Source: Bacteroidota bacterium
GTDB taxonomy: Bacteria; Bacteroidota; Bacteroidia; Chitinophagales; Saprospiraceae
DNA: 58,372 nt
Assembly: GCA_003045895.1 (NCBI GenBank)
Contig: PZPC01000031.1
Span: 1-58,372 of the forward strand
Direction of reading: 5' to 3'
Shown piece after piece: positions 25,415-34,072 of the stretch. The notes beneath the pieces were generated by a model. The model did no database searches. It was given only the letters and a program-made list of their open reading frames with translations, and was not told the DNA's origin. A program made the translations under genes and the position numbers. How positions within the stretch are numbered: the stretch's first letter is position 1; each line of letters starts with the position of its first letter.

Positions 25415-26320
25415 ATGATGACCCTGGCGTTCAGCCACCTGGTCAATCCGGTCCAGGTGGGGCCGTCATCTGATCTTTACGTGGCACAACCCATTACCTT
25501 TCAGAGTATGCTGCGGGCACAGCAGGAAGCCGCCAGGCATGCGGTCGAAGTCAATTTGCTGACCACGCAGTATCCCGAAGATCACGCTGTTATCCCCGCT
25601 TACTTCCAACTGACTCCCGATCTGGAACGATCGGTGCTGGATATCCGTTCGTTTCAACGGCCCCGAAAATTACCGCTCATTGGCGATATCATGAGCCGGT
25701 TGTACCACCATTCCAGCTCGCCCTACCTGATTTATACCAATGTGGACATCGGTCTCCAGCCCCATTTCTACTGCCGGGTGGCCGAGCTACTGACGCAAAC
25801 CGGCTGCGATGCCCTCCTGATCAACCGTCGGCGCCTGCCTGCCAGCTACGTCAGCCCCGAGGAGTTGCCTCGCATTTACCTGGACCCCGGGAAGCCCCAT
25901 CCCGGCTTCGATTGTTTTGTGTTTCATCGCGATCTTTACCCCCGGATGCGTTTTGCGGAGATTTGTGTAGGGGTTCCTTTTATTGGTGTTAACCTGGCTC
26001 ATAACCTTTTTGCTTTCGCCAACAAGTGCCTGCTCATTGATGACGAGCACCTCACCTTTCACCTCGGAGAAGTAGTGATGCCCCAACACGATCCGGAATA
26101 CTACTGGCACAATCGCAACTGCTTCCGGCGCATTCGCGACGAGCACCTGTGGCCTCATTTTGATATTCGGAAATTTCCCTACGCGGAATTGCCGGTTGGG
26201 CAACGCTACTGGAAATGGGCCTGGAACCCTTCCTTATTCACTTTTATGAATTTTCGCCTGACGCTGCGCTCTTATTACTTAAGTCTCCAAAGACAAGTGG
26301 GTTCAGGAGATGCCCGGTAA
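25415..26320 (+). CDS. Putative GT-A-like glycosyltransferase
   Basis: About 301 residues with PYLIYTNVDIGLQPHFY, a DxD-like region shared in layout with the protein at 5877-6962, preceded by an N-terminal half with no clear GT signature and followed by HPGFDCFVFHRDLY, FIGVNLAHNLF and HDPEYYWHNRN. The start at 25415 lies 3 bp after the phyH stop; ATG 25418 is equally likely. No named family was recognised. The transferase role is inferred from TNVD and from neighbours. Confidence 0.6.
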   Translation: MMTLAFSHLVNPVQVGPSSDLYVAQPITFQSMLRAQQEAARHAVEVNLLTTQYPEDHAVIPAYFQLTPDLERSVLDIRSFQRPRKLPLIGDIMSRLYHHSSSPYLIYTNVDIGLQPHFYCRVAELLTQTGCDALLINRRRLPASYVSPEELPRIYLDPGKPHPGFDCFVFHRDLYPRMRFAEICVGVPFIGVNLAHNLFAFANKCLLIDDEHLTFHLGEVVMPQHDPEYYWHNRNCFRRIRDEHLWPHFDIRKFPYAELPVGQRYWKWAWNPSLFTFMNFRLTLRSYYLSLQRQVGSGDAR

Positions 26321-26345
26321 CCAGGACTACCGGGTAGGGCCTGGT
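26320..26345. terminator. Hairpin between convergent genes
   Basis: accagg/cctggt with an inner ctacc/ggtag pairing in the 26-bp gap between two stop codons. No T-run follows, so the terminator role is tentative. Confidence 0.4.
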
Positions 26346-26346
26346 G

Positions 26347-27483
26347 TCAGTGCTGGTGGGTACGGTAAAAGGTATGGATGGATGCCACAATACGCTCGAC
26401 CTCTTTAGCGCTGAGGCTGTAATAAAGAGGTAGGCGTAAAAGGCGTTCACTGCGGTCCGTGGCATACTTATCTGCTCCGCGCAGTTCCCCATAACGTCGA
26501 CCTGCCGGAGAGCTGTGTAGGGGCAGGTAATGAAAAGCCGTATCGATGCCGTGCTTTTTCAGAAAGGCTTGCAAAGCCAGGCGTTCTTTTTGGGTTCGGC
26601 AGATCAGGTAAAAAATATGCCCGTTGTGCTCACAATGCATCGGTACCTGGGGCAAGCTTATTTCAAATGGGTCGACAAAGGTGGCCAGTAGCGCATAGTA
26701 TTGTTGCCACAAGCTGACCCGCTGCGCGTTAATCACCGAAAGTTGCTCCAGCTGTGGCAATAAATAGGCCGCACACAGCGGACTCAGGGTAAAGCTGGAG
26801 CCCAGGTCGACCCAATGGTAGAAATCCACTTCTCCCCGAGAGAAGGCCGTTCGATTGGTTCCTTTTTCGCGGATGATTTGTGCCTTTTGTACGTCGCCTG
26901 CCTGATTGATCCAAACCGCTCCTCCTTCTCCGCAATGGATGTTTTTGGTGTGGTGAAAACTAAGGGCGCCAATGCGTCCGAAGGTGCCCAACAGCTGCCC
27001 GCGGAAGCGAGCGCCAATGCAGTGCGCCGCATCTTCAATGAGGCTGATCGTTGTACCTTTAAGCAGGTCAAGGATGACATCCAAGTCACAAGCGATCCCG
27101 GCATAATGGGTGACCACCACCGCTTTGGTCCGGTCATTCATCGCTGCTGCTATCTGCAATGGATCAATGTTCATGGTAGCAGGATCAATGTCCACAAAAC
27201 ACAGCCGACAGCCTCGCAAAGCAAAGGCATTTGCCGTAGAAGGATGGGTAAAGGAGGGTAAGATTACCTCGTCTCCCGGCTGCAACCCACAGATCAGGGC
27301 CGCCATTTCCAGGCTGGCAGTGCAGGAAGGCGTTAGTAAGGTTGGTGCGGAAGAAGCCGCCGTGAGCAGCCGCTCACAGGCAGCGCTACCTGCCAACCAT
27401 TGACTGGCAGGTAGGGAGTCCCCGGCACGGTGCTTCAGTTCCAGCGCCCGGTTAAAAGGAATTTGTTGGTTTGGCTCTTTCAT
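26347..27483 (-). CDS. wecE: dTDP-4-amino-4,6-dideoxygalactose transaminase (WecE/RffA)
   Basis: DegT/DnrJ/EryC1/StrS-fold PLP aminotransferase with segments that match WecE closely as I know it: LLTPSCTASLEMAAL, GDEVILPSFTHPSTANAF, SFHHTKN with PLP-lysine Lys180, GEGGAV and IREKGTNRTAFSRG. The expected reaction converts dTDP-4-keto-6-deoxyglucose to dTDP-4-amino-4,6-dideoxygalactose (dTDP-Fuc4N) using glutamate. Length 378 fits the family. It is the last gene of a long leftward run from gme. The GNAT at 31202-31828 could N-acylate the product. No rmlA/rmlB is in the window, so the precursor must come from elsewhere. Confidence 0.9.
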   Translation of the reverse strand: MKEPNQQIPFNRALELKHRAGDSLPASQWLAGSAACERLLTAASSAPTLLTPSCTASLEMAALICGLQPGDEVILPSFTHPSTANAFALRGCRLCFVDIDPATMNIDPLQIAAAMNDRTKAVVVTHYAGIACDLDVILDLLKGTTISLIEDAAHCIGARFRGQLLGTFGRIGALSFHHTKNIHCGEGGAVWINQAGDVQKAQIIREKGTNRTAFSRGEVDFYHWVDLGSSFTLSPLCAAYLLPQLEQLSVINAQRVSLWQQYYALLATFVDPFEISLPQVPMHCEHNGHIFYLICRTQKERLALQAFLKKHGIDTAFHYLPLHSSPAGRRYGELRGADKYATDRSERLLRLPLYYSLSAKEVERIVASIHTFYRTHQH

Positions 27484-27521
27484 TTCCTTGCTTTTATATT
27501 CCTTTTTTATCCATCAAGTTG

Positions 27522-28538
27522 CTACTCTCCACCGTAGATCTGCTCCAGGATTTGGGTACCCACATGCGGGCGATAATGAATATTTTCCGAAAAATTACCA
27601 ATGGGTTCCGTCAACGGATTCTTTCCAGAGAAATTATACACCCGGGTCTCGCCAAAAATTTCAACTAATAATCGTAGGTGATGCGCTCCCAATGAGACTT
27701 GGTCGTAGATGGGTGAGACAATGATTTTGTAGTCCGTTTTATGACGATCAAATACGGCTCTTATTTTCATCAACTGGGTTACCTCAGTCTCCGTAACGGG
27801 GTGCTCCTTCTTAGGTGCCGGGCGTGAGAAAAACTCCCCCCGGTCTATTAAACCTTGGTAATAGGTGCTCGAATCTGCCTGGATCAGCGCCTCAGAAGGA
27901 TAAATAATATCCCCGTTGGTAAAATTAAATAGCCCTTTAAAATCTGGTGGTACAATGCCCCCTTTCATATACGGCCGGTAGGTCCTAAAGAGAAGGAAAT
28001 CGAAGTACGCCCACATGAAAGACACATCCAGCTTCAGGCGATAGAACCCTAGATAGTATAAAAATTTGGACTCCTTTGATACCAGCGGTGGCGTCATCTG
28101 CATGAGCTCTTTACTATTGGTATTTAAGACCAGGAAATTTTCATCAACCACCACCAAAGCATGCCTTATGGTATCCACGACTTCGTCCAGATAGCGGATT
28201 TTCTTATAGGCATCGTATAAACCTGTTCCGCCTGCGCCGAAATGAAAACTTGCACACTCATCGTCCAGATAGGTACACCATACCTTTCCTTGAAAGGCTC
28301 TGGACCTGGAATTTCCAAAGATGAAAGCATTGTATTTCTCGTCGGCATTTTGTTGACTAAACAAATTAACAGCCAACAAATTTTGGCTCAGGCCATTAAA
28401 ACGAATGGATTGAAAAGGAGCTGTACGAACATCTGGATAGTAAAGCATAAACACATCCACGATGCTAAAAAAAGCGACGATCGCAATAATCGGGCTAGCC
28501 AAAAGAAAAAACCGCAGCAAGAATTTTTTCATACCCAT
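27522..28538 (-). CDS. SGNH-like partner of the MBOAT acyltransferase
   Basis: An N-terminal membrane anchor (FLLASPIIAIVAFFSIVDVFML) and an exported domain. AFIFGNSRSRAF looks like an SGNH block I serine motif, and FSENIHYRPHVG near the end resembles the block V His. Its ATG overlaps the MBOAT stop by one base (TAATG). Such pairs (AlgI/AlgJ- or DltB/DltD-like) transfer acyl groups across the membrane to exported polymers: the MBOAT passes the acyl group out and the SGNH protein delivers it. The family link rests on weak motifs plus the arrangement. Confidence 0.65.
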   Translation of the reverse strand: MGMKKFLLRFFLLASPIIAIVAFFSIVDVFMLYYPDVRTAPFQSIRFNGLSQNLLAVNLFSQQNADEKYNAFIFGNSRSRAFQGKVWCTYLDDECASFHFGAGGTGLYDAYKKIRYLDEVVDTIRHALVVVDENFLVLNTNSKELMQMTPPLVSKESKFLYYLGFYRLKLDVSFMWAYFDFLLFRTYRPYMKGGIVPPDFKGLFNFTNGDIIYPSEALIQADSSTYYQGLIDRGEFFSRPAPKKEHPVTETEVTQLMKIRAVFDRHKTDYKIIVSPIYDQVSLGAHHLRLLVEIFGETRVYNFSGKNPLTEPIGNFSENIHYRPHVGTQILEQIYGGE

Positions 28539-29977
28539 TAGAATTGAAAATAGATGAAGGTCTGCCCATTTTTGGCATACAGGGAAATCAGGATGAGCAG
28601 GAGGTAATAAAGGAAATACCGTATAATTTTAGGCCATTGGGTTTCAATTCTTTCTAACGCATGCTGCCGTTCTCTCCCCTGCCACTCGATCAGGAACATA
28701 AAGACTAAGAGTGCTTTAAAATCGTTCGTCATACCCAGGTCAGGAAGGGAAACAAGAGAACTGGAAAACAGGTGCGTAAAGTAAATCCAGCCAGCGCCAA
28801 GGTTGTCCACTCTGAAGATAATCGTTACTAGCGCAAGGAGTATAAAAGTCTTCATCATCTGCATCAGCTCAGGTGCGCTCGGCAGGCGCTTGCCGGCAGC
28901 AACGGTATCCAGGTACTGGCGGTTTCGGTTCAGCAAGAGCGACGGAAGAAAGAGGACTGCATGGGCGAACCCCCAAAGTATAAAGGTCCAGTTGGCACCG
29001 TGCCAAAATCCGCAAGCGAGGAATACCAGGAAGGTATTCCGAACCTTGCTCCAGATGCTTCCCCTACTCCCACCTAAAGGAATGTAGACATAATCACGAA
29101 ACCAAGTCGTTACAGAGATATTCCATCGTCGCCAAAATTCTGCCACATCCCTGGCAAAGAAAGGAAAGGCGAAGTTTTGCATTAAGCGGAATCCCAGCAG
29201 ACGGGCACTTCCGAGGGCAATATCGGAATAACCGGAAAAATCACCGTAGACCTGGATGAGGAACAAACAGCCCCCCAATAGTAAGGAGGAACCCGTATGG
29301 GAAGCCGGGTCACTAAATACCATTTCCACGTAAACGGCACAGCCATCAGCGATGACCACTTTTTTGAATAGGCCCCAGAGTATTTGCCTTACGCCATCTG
29401 CCGCCTGCTCATATTCAAAGGTTCTTTTCTTAACAATTTGGGGCAAAAGGTGGCTTGCCCGTTCAATTGGTCCCGCCACTAACTGTGGAAAAAAACTAAC
29501 GAAAGTGAGAAAGGTGATGCTGTTTCTGGTAGGCTGCAGGTTCCCTCGGTAGATATCAATGGAATAGCTCATGGATTGAAACGTGTAAAAGCTCAATCCT
29601 ACTGGCAAAATAATAGCCATTCGATCAGCCGTAAAATTTACGCCCAATAGCGTAAAGGCATTGACAAAGCTATGGACGAAAAAATGGTAGTACTTGAAGA
29701 AGCCCAGGATGCCCAGGTTAACCAGAATGCTGATACCGAGCAACCCCTTTCTTTTCTCCTGGTCCGAAACACGACCCAGTTCTAAACCTATGATAAAGTC
29801 AATACAGGAACTCGAAAAGAGCAGGATTAAAAACCGCCAATCCCACCATCCATAAAAGAAGTAGCTGGCCAGCAGTAGAAAGAAGTTTTGCGCTTTCACC
29901 CATTTACCAAGCACGATCCAATAGATGAGAAAGACTAAAGGGAAGAAAAGACCAAACTCTAAAGAATTGAAAAGCAT
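28538..29977 (-). CDS. MBOAT-family O-acyltransferase (AlgI-like)
   Basis: Polytopic inner-membrane acyltransferase. The start at 29977 gives the standard MLFNSLEFGLFFPLVF; an upstream ATG at 30001 adds eight residues. Family blocks: VGLSFYTFQSMSYSIDIYRG, AGPIERA, YGDFSGYSDIA and CGFWHGANW with the catalytic His326. The second conserved His of the family (usually RRWHIS) is Asn286 here (RRWNIS, from aat). It should load acyl groups for transfer to the exported glycan. It is coupled to the SGNH-like gene downstream. The acyl donor might be the ACP encoded in the same run (inference). Confidence 0.9.
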   Translation of the reverse strand: MLFNSLEFGLFFPLVFLIYWIVLGKWVKAQNFFLLLASYFFYGWWDWRFLILLFSSSCIDFIIGLELGRVSDQEKRKGLLGISILVNLGILGFFKYYHFFVHSFVNAFTLLGVNFTADRMAIILPVGLSFYTFQSMSYSIDIYRGNLQPTRNSITFLTFVSFFPQLVAGPIERASHLLPQIVKKRTFEYEQAADGVRQILWGLFKKVVIADGCAVYVEMVFSDPASHTGSSLLLGGCLFLIQVYGDFSGYSDIALGSARLLGFRLMQNFAFPFFARDVAEFWRRWNISVTTWFRDYVYIPLGGSRGSIWSKVRNTFLVFLACGFWHGANWTFILWGFAHAVLFLPSLLLNRNRQYLDTVAAGKRLPSAPELMQMMKTFILLALVTIIFRVDNLGAGWIYFTHLFSSSLVSLPDLGMTNDFKALLVFMFLIEWQGRERQHALERIETQWPKIIRYFLYYLLLILISLYAKNGQTFIYFQF

Positions 29978-30176
29978 CGGGCTATATTTAGGCCAACTCA
30001 TATCAAACCAGGTATACGAGTTTAATCAGGGCGAAATGTATTCAAATACTTGGCCAAATTAGCCAATTTAGGGTATCTTAATCTCCTCAAAAACCGGCTG
30101 TTCTTATTCCGACCATTTACTCAGAAGCTAGCCTTAACAACTTTTAATTTATGTGAATTCTTGTAAAAGCCCTCCC

Positions 30177-31103
30177 TTAAGACCAATAATACAAAGTCCC
30201 CTCGTCCTCAGAAAACCCCATAAACCCACCGAAGGTAATCCGATTTTGTTGGCCGCGTACCGGCTCCACCCGGTGCCAGATGCTGCCGCCCTGGAACAAG
30301 ATCATATCGCCTGCCTGGGGTTTCAGCATGATTTTCTGCATGCCCTTGTCCTCATCAATGAAGTAAGCCTTTCCATTGGGTAAATAGATTTCCCGATCTT
30401 CGGAGGGATTGATTTTCGACTGCCCATCCTTCCACCGAAAGTTGAAAACGGACAGTTCGCCGCCCGCTTCGGCCGCTTGTAAGACGATAAAAAAACTCAT
30501 CTGGTTTTTCACCTTGACGATGGAGGACAAATGTTGGTACACCTTCAGAAAGGCATCCTGGAAGTAATTGCCGCAGTGGACGGCCATCATGCCGGTGGCC
30601 GGGACCAAGTACCGGAAGGTCGCAAAGGGATAATGCCCTTGATCTTCCATCCCTTTGGGTACACGCACCTTCCGACCGCCGCCGATCTGCTGAAACAAGT
30701 CATTTAACAGTTGCGGGAGGCCTACTCCAAACCGATCTTTGAAGGTGGTTGAAAAGTGGTCATTTTTGGCAAAGTATGCGCTAATACCGGCCGCCTTCTC
30801 TGCTGCGGGGAGTTTTAAAATCCGATTGGAGAACTCGGCAAAAATAGTAGGATAGGTAAAGCCGACATTGGTATAAGCTGGTTCATCATCCAATACCTGC
30901 TGGAAATTAGCCAGAATGGCAGCCACCTGCTCCGGGCTCAATACGCCTTTGACCAAAAAGCCATCTTCTTTGCCGGTATACAGGTCATGGAGCGCATTGG
31001 GATACTGGGCCACTAGCTCTTCTTTTGCTAGTTCATGAAAGTTTAAAGGCTGCTCGTGGTTCAGGCTCTTAGCTGGCCAAAACTGCTTGATCCAATTTAG
31101 CAT
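30177..31103 (-). CDS. WelO5-like Fe(II)/2OG-dependent halogenase candidate
   Basis: A 308-residue protein that, compared with WelO5 from memory, is alike end to end: the N-terminal YPNALHDLYTGKEDGFLVKG, the middle AVHCGNYF, the AEAGGELSVFNFRW strand, AGDMILFQGGSIWHRVEP and the C-terminal YYWS. Metal ligands would be His176 and His277. The position normally filled by Asp is Gly178 (HCG), the change that opens a chloride site in aliphatic halogenases. Ser203 (NQMSFF) matches WelO5 Ser189, which favours halogenation over hydroxylation. Arg288 would bind 2OG. The N-terminus NWIKQFWPAK is aromatic and basic. It sits between a GNAT gene and the MBOAT pair in one co-directional run with KAS III and ACP genes. 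Homology is strong. Halogenation and the substrate are inferred. Confidence 0.85.
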   Translation of the reverse strand: MLNWIKQFWPAKSLNHEQPLNFHELAKEELVAQYPNALHDLYTGKEDGFLVKGVLSPEQVAAILANFQQVLDDEPAYTNVGFTYPTIFAEFSNRILKLPAAEKAAGISAYFAKNDHFSTTFKDRFGVGLPQLLNDLFQQIGGGRKVRVPKGMEDQGHYPFATFRYLVPATGMMAVHCGNYFQDAFLKVYQHLSSIVKVKNQMSFFIVLQAAEAGGELSVFNFRWKDGQSKINPSEDREIYLPNGKAYFIDEDKGMQKIMLKPQAGDMILFQGGSIWHRVEPVRGQQNRITFGGFMGFSEDEGTLYYWS

Positions 31104-31201
31104 GGATGAATGTTTATCGTTTTTATGGAATAATTTAGAACTTAGCCAGGACAGACCACTAGTCCATGTTTTCTAGGCCACAAGATCAGAAACTTCCCTA
31201 T

Positions 31202-31828
31202 TCATTTTTGTGGATTTTTGTCTGAGGTTGCGCTTCTGTTATTTAAATCCCACAAGACAAGTTGGTCCAGGGGCTGCGCCGGGTTGAAATCCAGCGTCAG
31301 CGGCTGGGGAAATAACCGTTTGGCTTGCACCCGCAGCGGATTTAAAAAGTAATCGCCAGCGGTCAGCTGGAGGAGGGAAAAGTCGGGGTTTTCGGCAGGG
31401 CGCCAGTACTGGAATCCCAGCTGCTCGTTGTAGCTCCAGGCCACGGTATTGGTCGGGTTCACTTTGGCCCACACTTCCTTCAGGGCCAGGGTTTCGAAGG
31501 CAAAGTCGAGCAAGCAAAGGGAAGCCCGCACGGCGAAAGAGGTGCCCCAAAATTGCTGCGCTCCGATGAATAAACCAGCTTCCGCTTGCGCCCGGGTCAC
31601 ATTCGCCAGGTGGATCAGCCCGATGCTTTCCTGACCCACCTTGATCATAAAATAGTAATTCGATAAATTATTGATCCGCAGGTACCAGGCCTGCTGCATC
31701 TCGGGCGTGATGTAGGTCTGGAATTCCAGGTGCCGAACCAGGGAAGGCTCGTTGCGCCAGTTGCGCAGTCTTTCCAAATCGGGTGGTTCCAGCCGCTGGA
31801 GGCTGATCCCGTAGCCAGCTACGTTCAT
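31202..31828 (-). CDS. GNAT-family N-acetyltransferase
   Basis: Acetyl- or acyl-CoA-dependent transferase of the RimJ/RimL-like type: LRNWRNEPSLVRHLEFQTYITPEM at the start, then GAQQFWGTSFAVRASLCLLDFAFETL (CoA-loop region) and EVWAKVNPTNTVAWSYNEQLGF. This layout is common among amino-sugar N-acetyltransferases such as PseH and WecD analogues. With WecE downstream, acylation of dTDP-Fuc4N is a reasonable proposal. Its start overlaps the GT2 stop by 4 bp (ATGA). Confidence 0.82.
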   Translation of the reverse strand: MNVAGYGISLQRLEPPDLERLRNWRNEPSLVRHLEFQTYITPEMQQAWYLRINNLSNYYFMIKVGQESIGLIHLANVTRAQAEAGLFIGAQQFWGTSFAVRASLCLLDFAFETLALKEVWAKVNPTNTVAWSYNEQLGFQYWRPAENPDFSLLQLTAGDYFLNPLRVQAKRLFPQPLTLDFNPAQPLDQLVLWDLNNRSATSDKNPQK

Positions 31829-32751
31829 AACTTTACTGCTTTGACAGCAAACTGGGGCTTGCGGAGCTGGAGGAAATACAAGCGGCGCATATACTCACCA
31901 ATAATGCCCAGGCTCGCCAGGATAAGGCTGAGGCCAAAGCTGATGATTACGATGGTGGCGGTAAATCCCAGGGGGACATCATAAACCAACTTGCGAATCA
32001 CGAAAACCAGGCCCGCGACAAAACAGACCACGGCACTCAGCAGCCCGCCCAGGGTCATGACCTTCAGCGGAAGGGCCGTGTAATGAATGATGATCTGGAC
32101 AGTCATCGCAAACAGGCTGGTGAGGGAATAACCGGATTTGCCGGCACTTCGCGAAGCTCTTTCGACTTCCACCACCCCAATGTCGTGGGTGAACCAGCTG
32201 ATCATGGCATCCAGGAAAACGTACTCAAAGCCAGCTTGCTGTAACTGGTGTACGACCTGTACATCCAACAATTTAAAGGAGGAGGCATAAGGGCTGATGG
32301 CTTTTTGACGAAGTAGAATTTTGCCCAAAAAGCGACTTCCCCAATGGCGTAGGAAAGGTTGTTGTTTGTTTTTTGGCGTCCCGTAAATGACCTGGGTGCC
32401 AGTGGTCTGGTAAGCGTGGATCAGTTTGGCGATTTCTTCCGGTGGCGTTTGCAAATCCGCATCAATCAGGATGACCGCCTGGGTCGCAGTAGCAAATTTT
32501 AAACCACACAACAGCGCCTTGTGTTGGCCGTAGTTTTCGGTCAGCTGAATCAGTTTAAGGGGGTAGGTACCTTTGTTGTAAAGCGCCGTCAGTTGGTTCC
32601 AGGCGCCGTCGGGGCTCCCATCGTCAATACAGATGATCTCGTAACTTTGGCCAAGCGCTTCCATGGTAGCCGTAATTCTGCGCAGCAGTTCGTGGGTAAA
32701 GACCTCGGTATTATAGACCGGAACAACAATGCTGTATGCTGGTGTCACCAT
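31825..32751 (-). CDS. GT2 polyprenyl-phosphate glycosyltransferase (DPM1/ArnC-like)
   Basis: GT-A family 2 enzyme with YSIVVPVYN, CIDDGSPDGAW and the DADLQTPPEEI metal motif, followed by two C-terminal hydrophobic segments (about residues 235-290). This shape is typical of enzymes making undecaprenyl-phosphate sugars, which then donate sugars outside the inner membrane. It lies 3 bp after the KAS III gene. The transferred sugar is unknown. Confidence 0.9.
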   Translation of the reverse strand: MVTPAYSIVVPVYNTEVFTHELLRRITATMEALGQSYEIICIDDGSPDGAWNQLTALYNKGTYPLKLIQLTENYGQHKALLCGLKFATATQAVILIDADLQTPPEEIAKLIHAYQTTGTQVIYGTPKNKQQPFLRHWGSRFLGKILLRQKAISPYASSFKLLDVQVVHQLQQAGFEYVFLDAMISWFTHDIGVVEVERASRSAGKSGYSLTSLFAMTVQIIIHYTALPLKVMTLGGLLSAVVCFVAGLVFVIRKLVYDVPLGFTATIVIISFGLSLILASLGIIGEYMRRLYFLQLRKPQFAVKAVKL

Positions 32752-32754
32752 GAT

Positions 32755-33813
32755 TTAAACTTCTAATAGCGGGATGTAGGGAATATCCTGCAAGGTGAAA
32801 CTGGCACAACCCCAGGATAAGCCCACCCCGAATCCGCAGGTAAATACGTGACGGGCAGCCTGCCAAAATTCGGGAGGTTTACCCACCACCAGTGCCAGCG
32901 GAATAGAAGCAGAACTGGCATTGCCAAAATCGGAGAGAATATCCAGGGTTTGTTCCTTGCTGAGGTGGAGCGTTTTTCGCATGGACTCGTTGATGATCTT
33001 GTTGGCCTGGTGCAGCACAACGGCATCGAGGTTGGCTGGTGAAAGGTGGTGGCGGGCAAAAAATGCGTGGATGGAAGGAACCACCTGCTTCAGCGCAAAG
33101 TTGAAGATCGCGATGCCATTCATCTGGAGGTTTAAGTCATTCCTGACCACGCCTTCGCCAATTTTTTTCAGCGCAAGTTGCTCAACGGTTGTCGGGTGGC
33201 GGGCGCCGCCGCCTTTTACCAGGAGTGCTTCGTAGCCACTGCCATCGGAGGCGAGGGTAAAGTGGATTTGCTGTTCGTCATCGGCCCGGGTCAGCGCGAT
33301 GGCTGACCCGGCATCGGAAAACAGCAGGCCCGTACTTTTGTCTTGTGCCGAAACCAGGAGGCTGGATTTGTCGCCAATGAGTAAAAGGCCCTTGCCGTCA
33401 GGTATTAACCGCAGTAAGCTGGCAGCGGTAGCCAACCCGTAAGGAAACGCCGAACAGCCGAGGTTGATGTCAAAACACAGACAAGATTGGGGTAGCCCCA
33501 GGCGGTCTTGTAGTAAAACAGCGGTGCACGGGGTGATGTAGTCTGGTGTTTGGGTAACCATTACCAGGAGCTGTACGTCGGCTTTGTGCCACTGGAGCTC
33601 AGCCAGGATTTTTTCGGCGGCCAGCTGACACAGATCGGCAGCGGTAACGTTGTCTGGGGCGATACGCCGGGAACGGATACCGATGTTTTTAATATACTTC
33701 TGGCGTTCCTGCTCGGTGGCCAGGAGTTGGGTGGCGGTGGTCTCCGCCCTGGCTTTGGGTACTGCGGCAGCGATGGCGCTGATTTTGATACCAGAAATGG
33801 AAAAATCTGCCAC
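32755..33813 (-). CDS. FabH-like 3-oxoacyl-ACP synthase III
   Basis: KAS III fold with the full Cys-His-Asn triad: Cys120 (DINLGCSAF), His267 (VVLHQANK) and Asn297 (FGNASSAS). It condenses a primer acyl group with malonyl-ACP. Set next to a dedicated ACP in a glycan operon it is more likely to make a specific short acyl group than to start general fatty acid synthesis (inference). No ketoreductase is adjacent, so a 3-oxoacyl product or use of a housekeeping reductase is possible. Gaps of 3 bp on both sides show operon membership. Confidence 0.9.
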   Translation of the reverse strand: MADFSISGIKISAIAAAVPKARAETTATQLLATEQERQKYIKNIGIRSRRIAPDNVTAADLCQLAAEKILAELQWHKADVQLLVMVTQTPDYITPCTAVLLQDRLGLPQSCLCFDINLGCSAFPYGLATAASLLRLIPDGKGLLLIGDKSSLLVSAQDKSTGLLFSDAGSAIALTRADDEQQIHFTLASDGSGYEALLVKGGGARHPTTVEQLALKKIGEGVVRNDLNLQMNGIAIFNFALKQVVPSIHAFFARHHLSPANLDAVVLHQANKIINESMRKTLHLSKEQTLDILSDFGNASSASIPLALVVGKPPEFWQAARHVFTCGFGVGLSWGCASFTLQDIPYIPLLEV

Positions 33814-33816
33814 TAT

Positions 33817-34068
33817 TTAGCTTTGGTAATTTTGAACACACTGGAAAAGGTCTTCAATGGTTTTGCAATTGCGCAAGTCGTCTTCGGAAAGGACAACCTC
33901 AAAATCTTCGTTCACCCTGGCGATGAGCAGCAAGGCCTGCATCGAACTCCAGGCATCCAATGACCTGAATTCCATTGCCGGGGTCAGGTGTTCCTCCTGG
34001 AATTCCTCTGCCAGGGCACTGATAAAGGTCTGGATAGCCAACGGGGTGGATATTTTTCTTTGGTCCAT
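33817..34068 (-). CDS. Acyl carrier protein
   Basis: An 83-residue helical acidic protein with LDAWSSMQALLLIARVNEDFEV, the ACP helix-2 region. Ser42 is the likely phosphopantetheine site (W-S-S-M in place of the common D-S-L). The start at 34068 (MDQRKIS) is preferred to 34101, which would run into the upstream gene. Dedicated to the neighbouring KAS III by position. It could present an acyl group to the halogenase-like enzyme or to the acyltransferases (inference). Confidence 0.85.
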   Translation of the reverse strand: MDQRKISTPLAIQTFISALAEEFQEEHLTPAMEFRSLDAWSSMQALLLIARVNEDFEVVLSEDDLRNCKTIEDLFQCVQNYQS

Positions 34069-34072
34069 TGAA

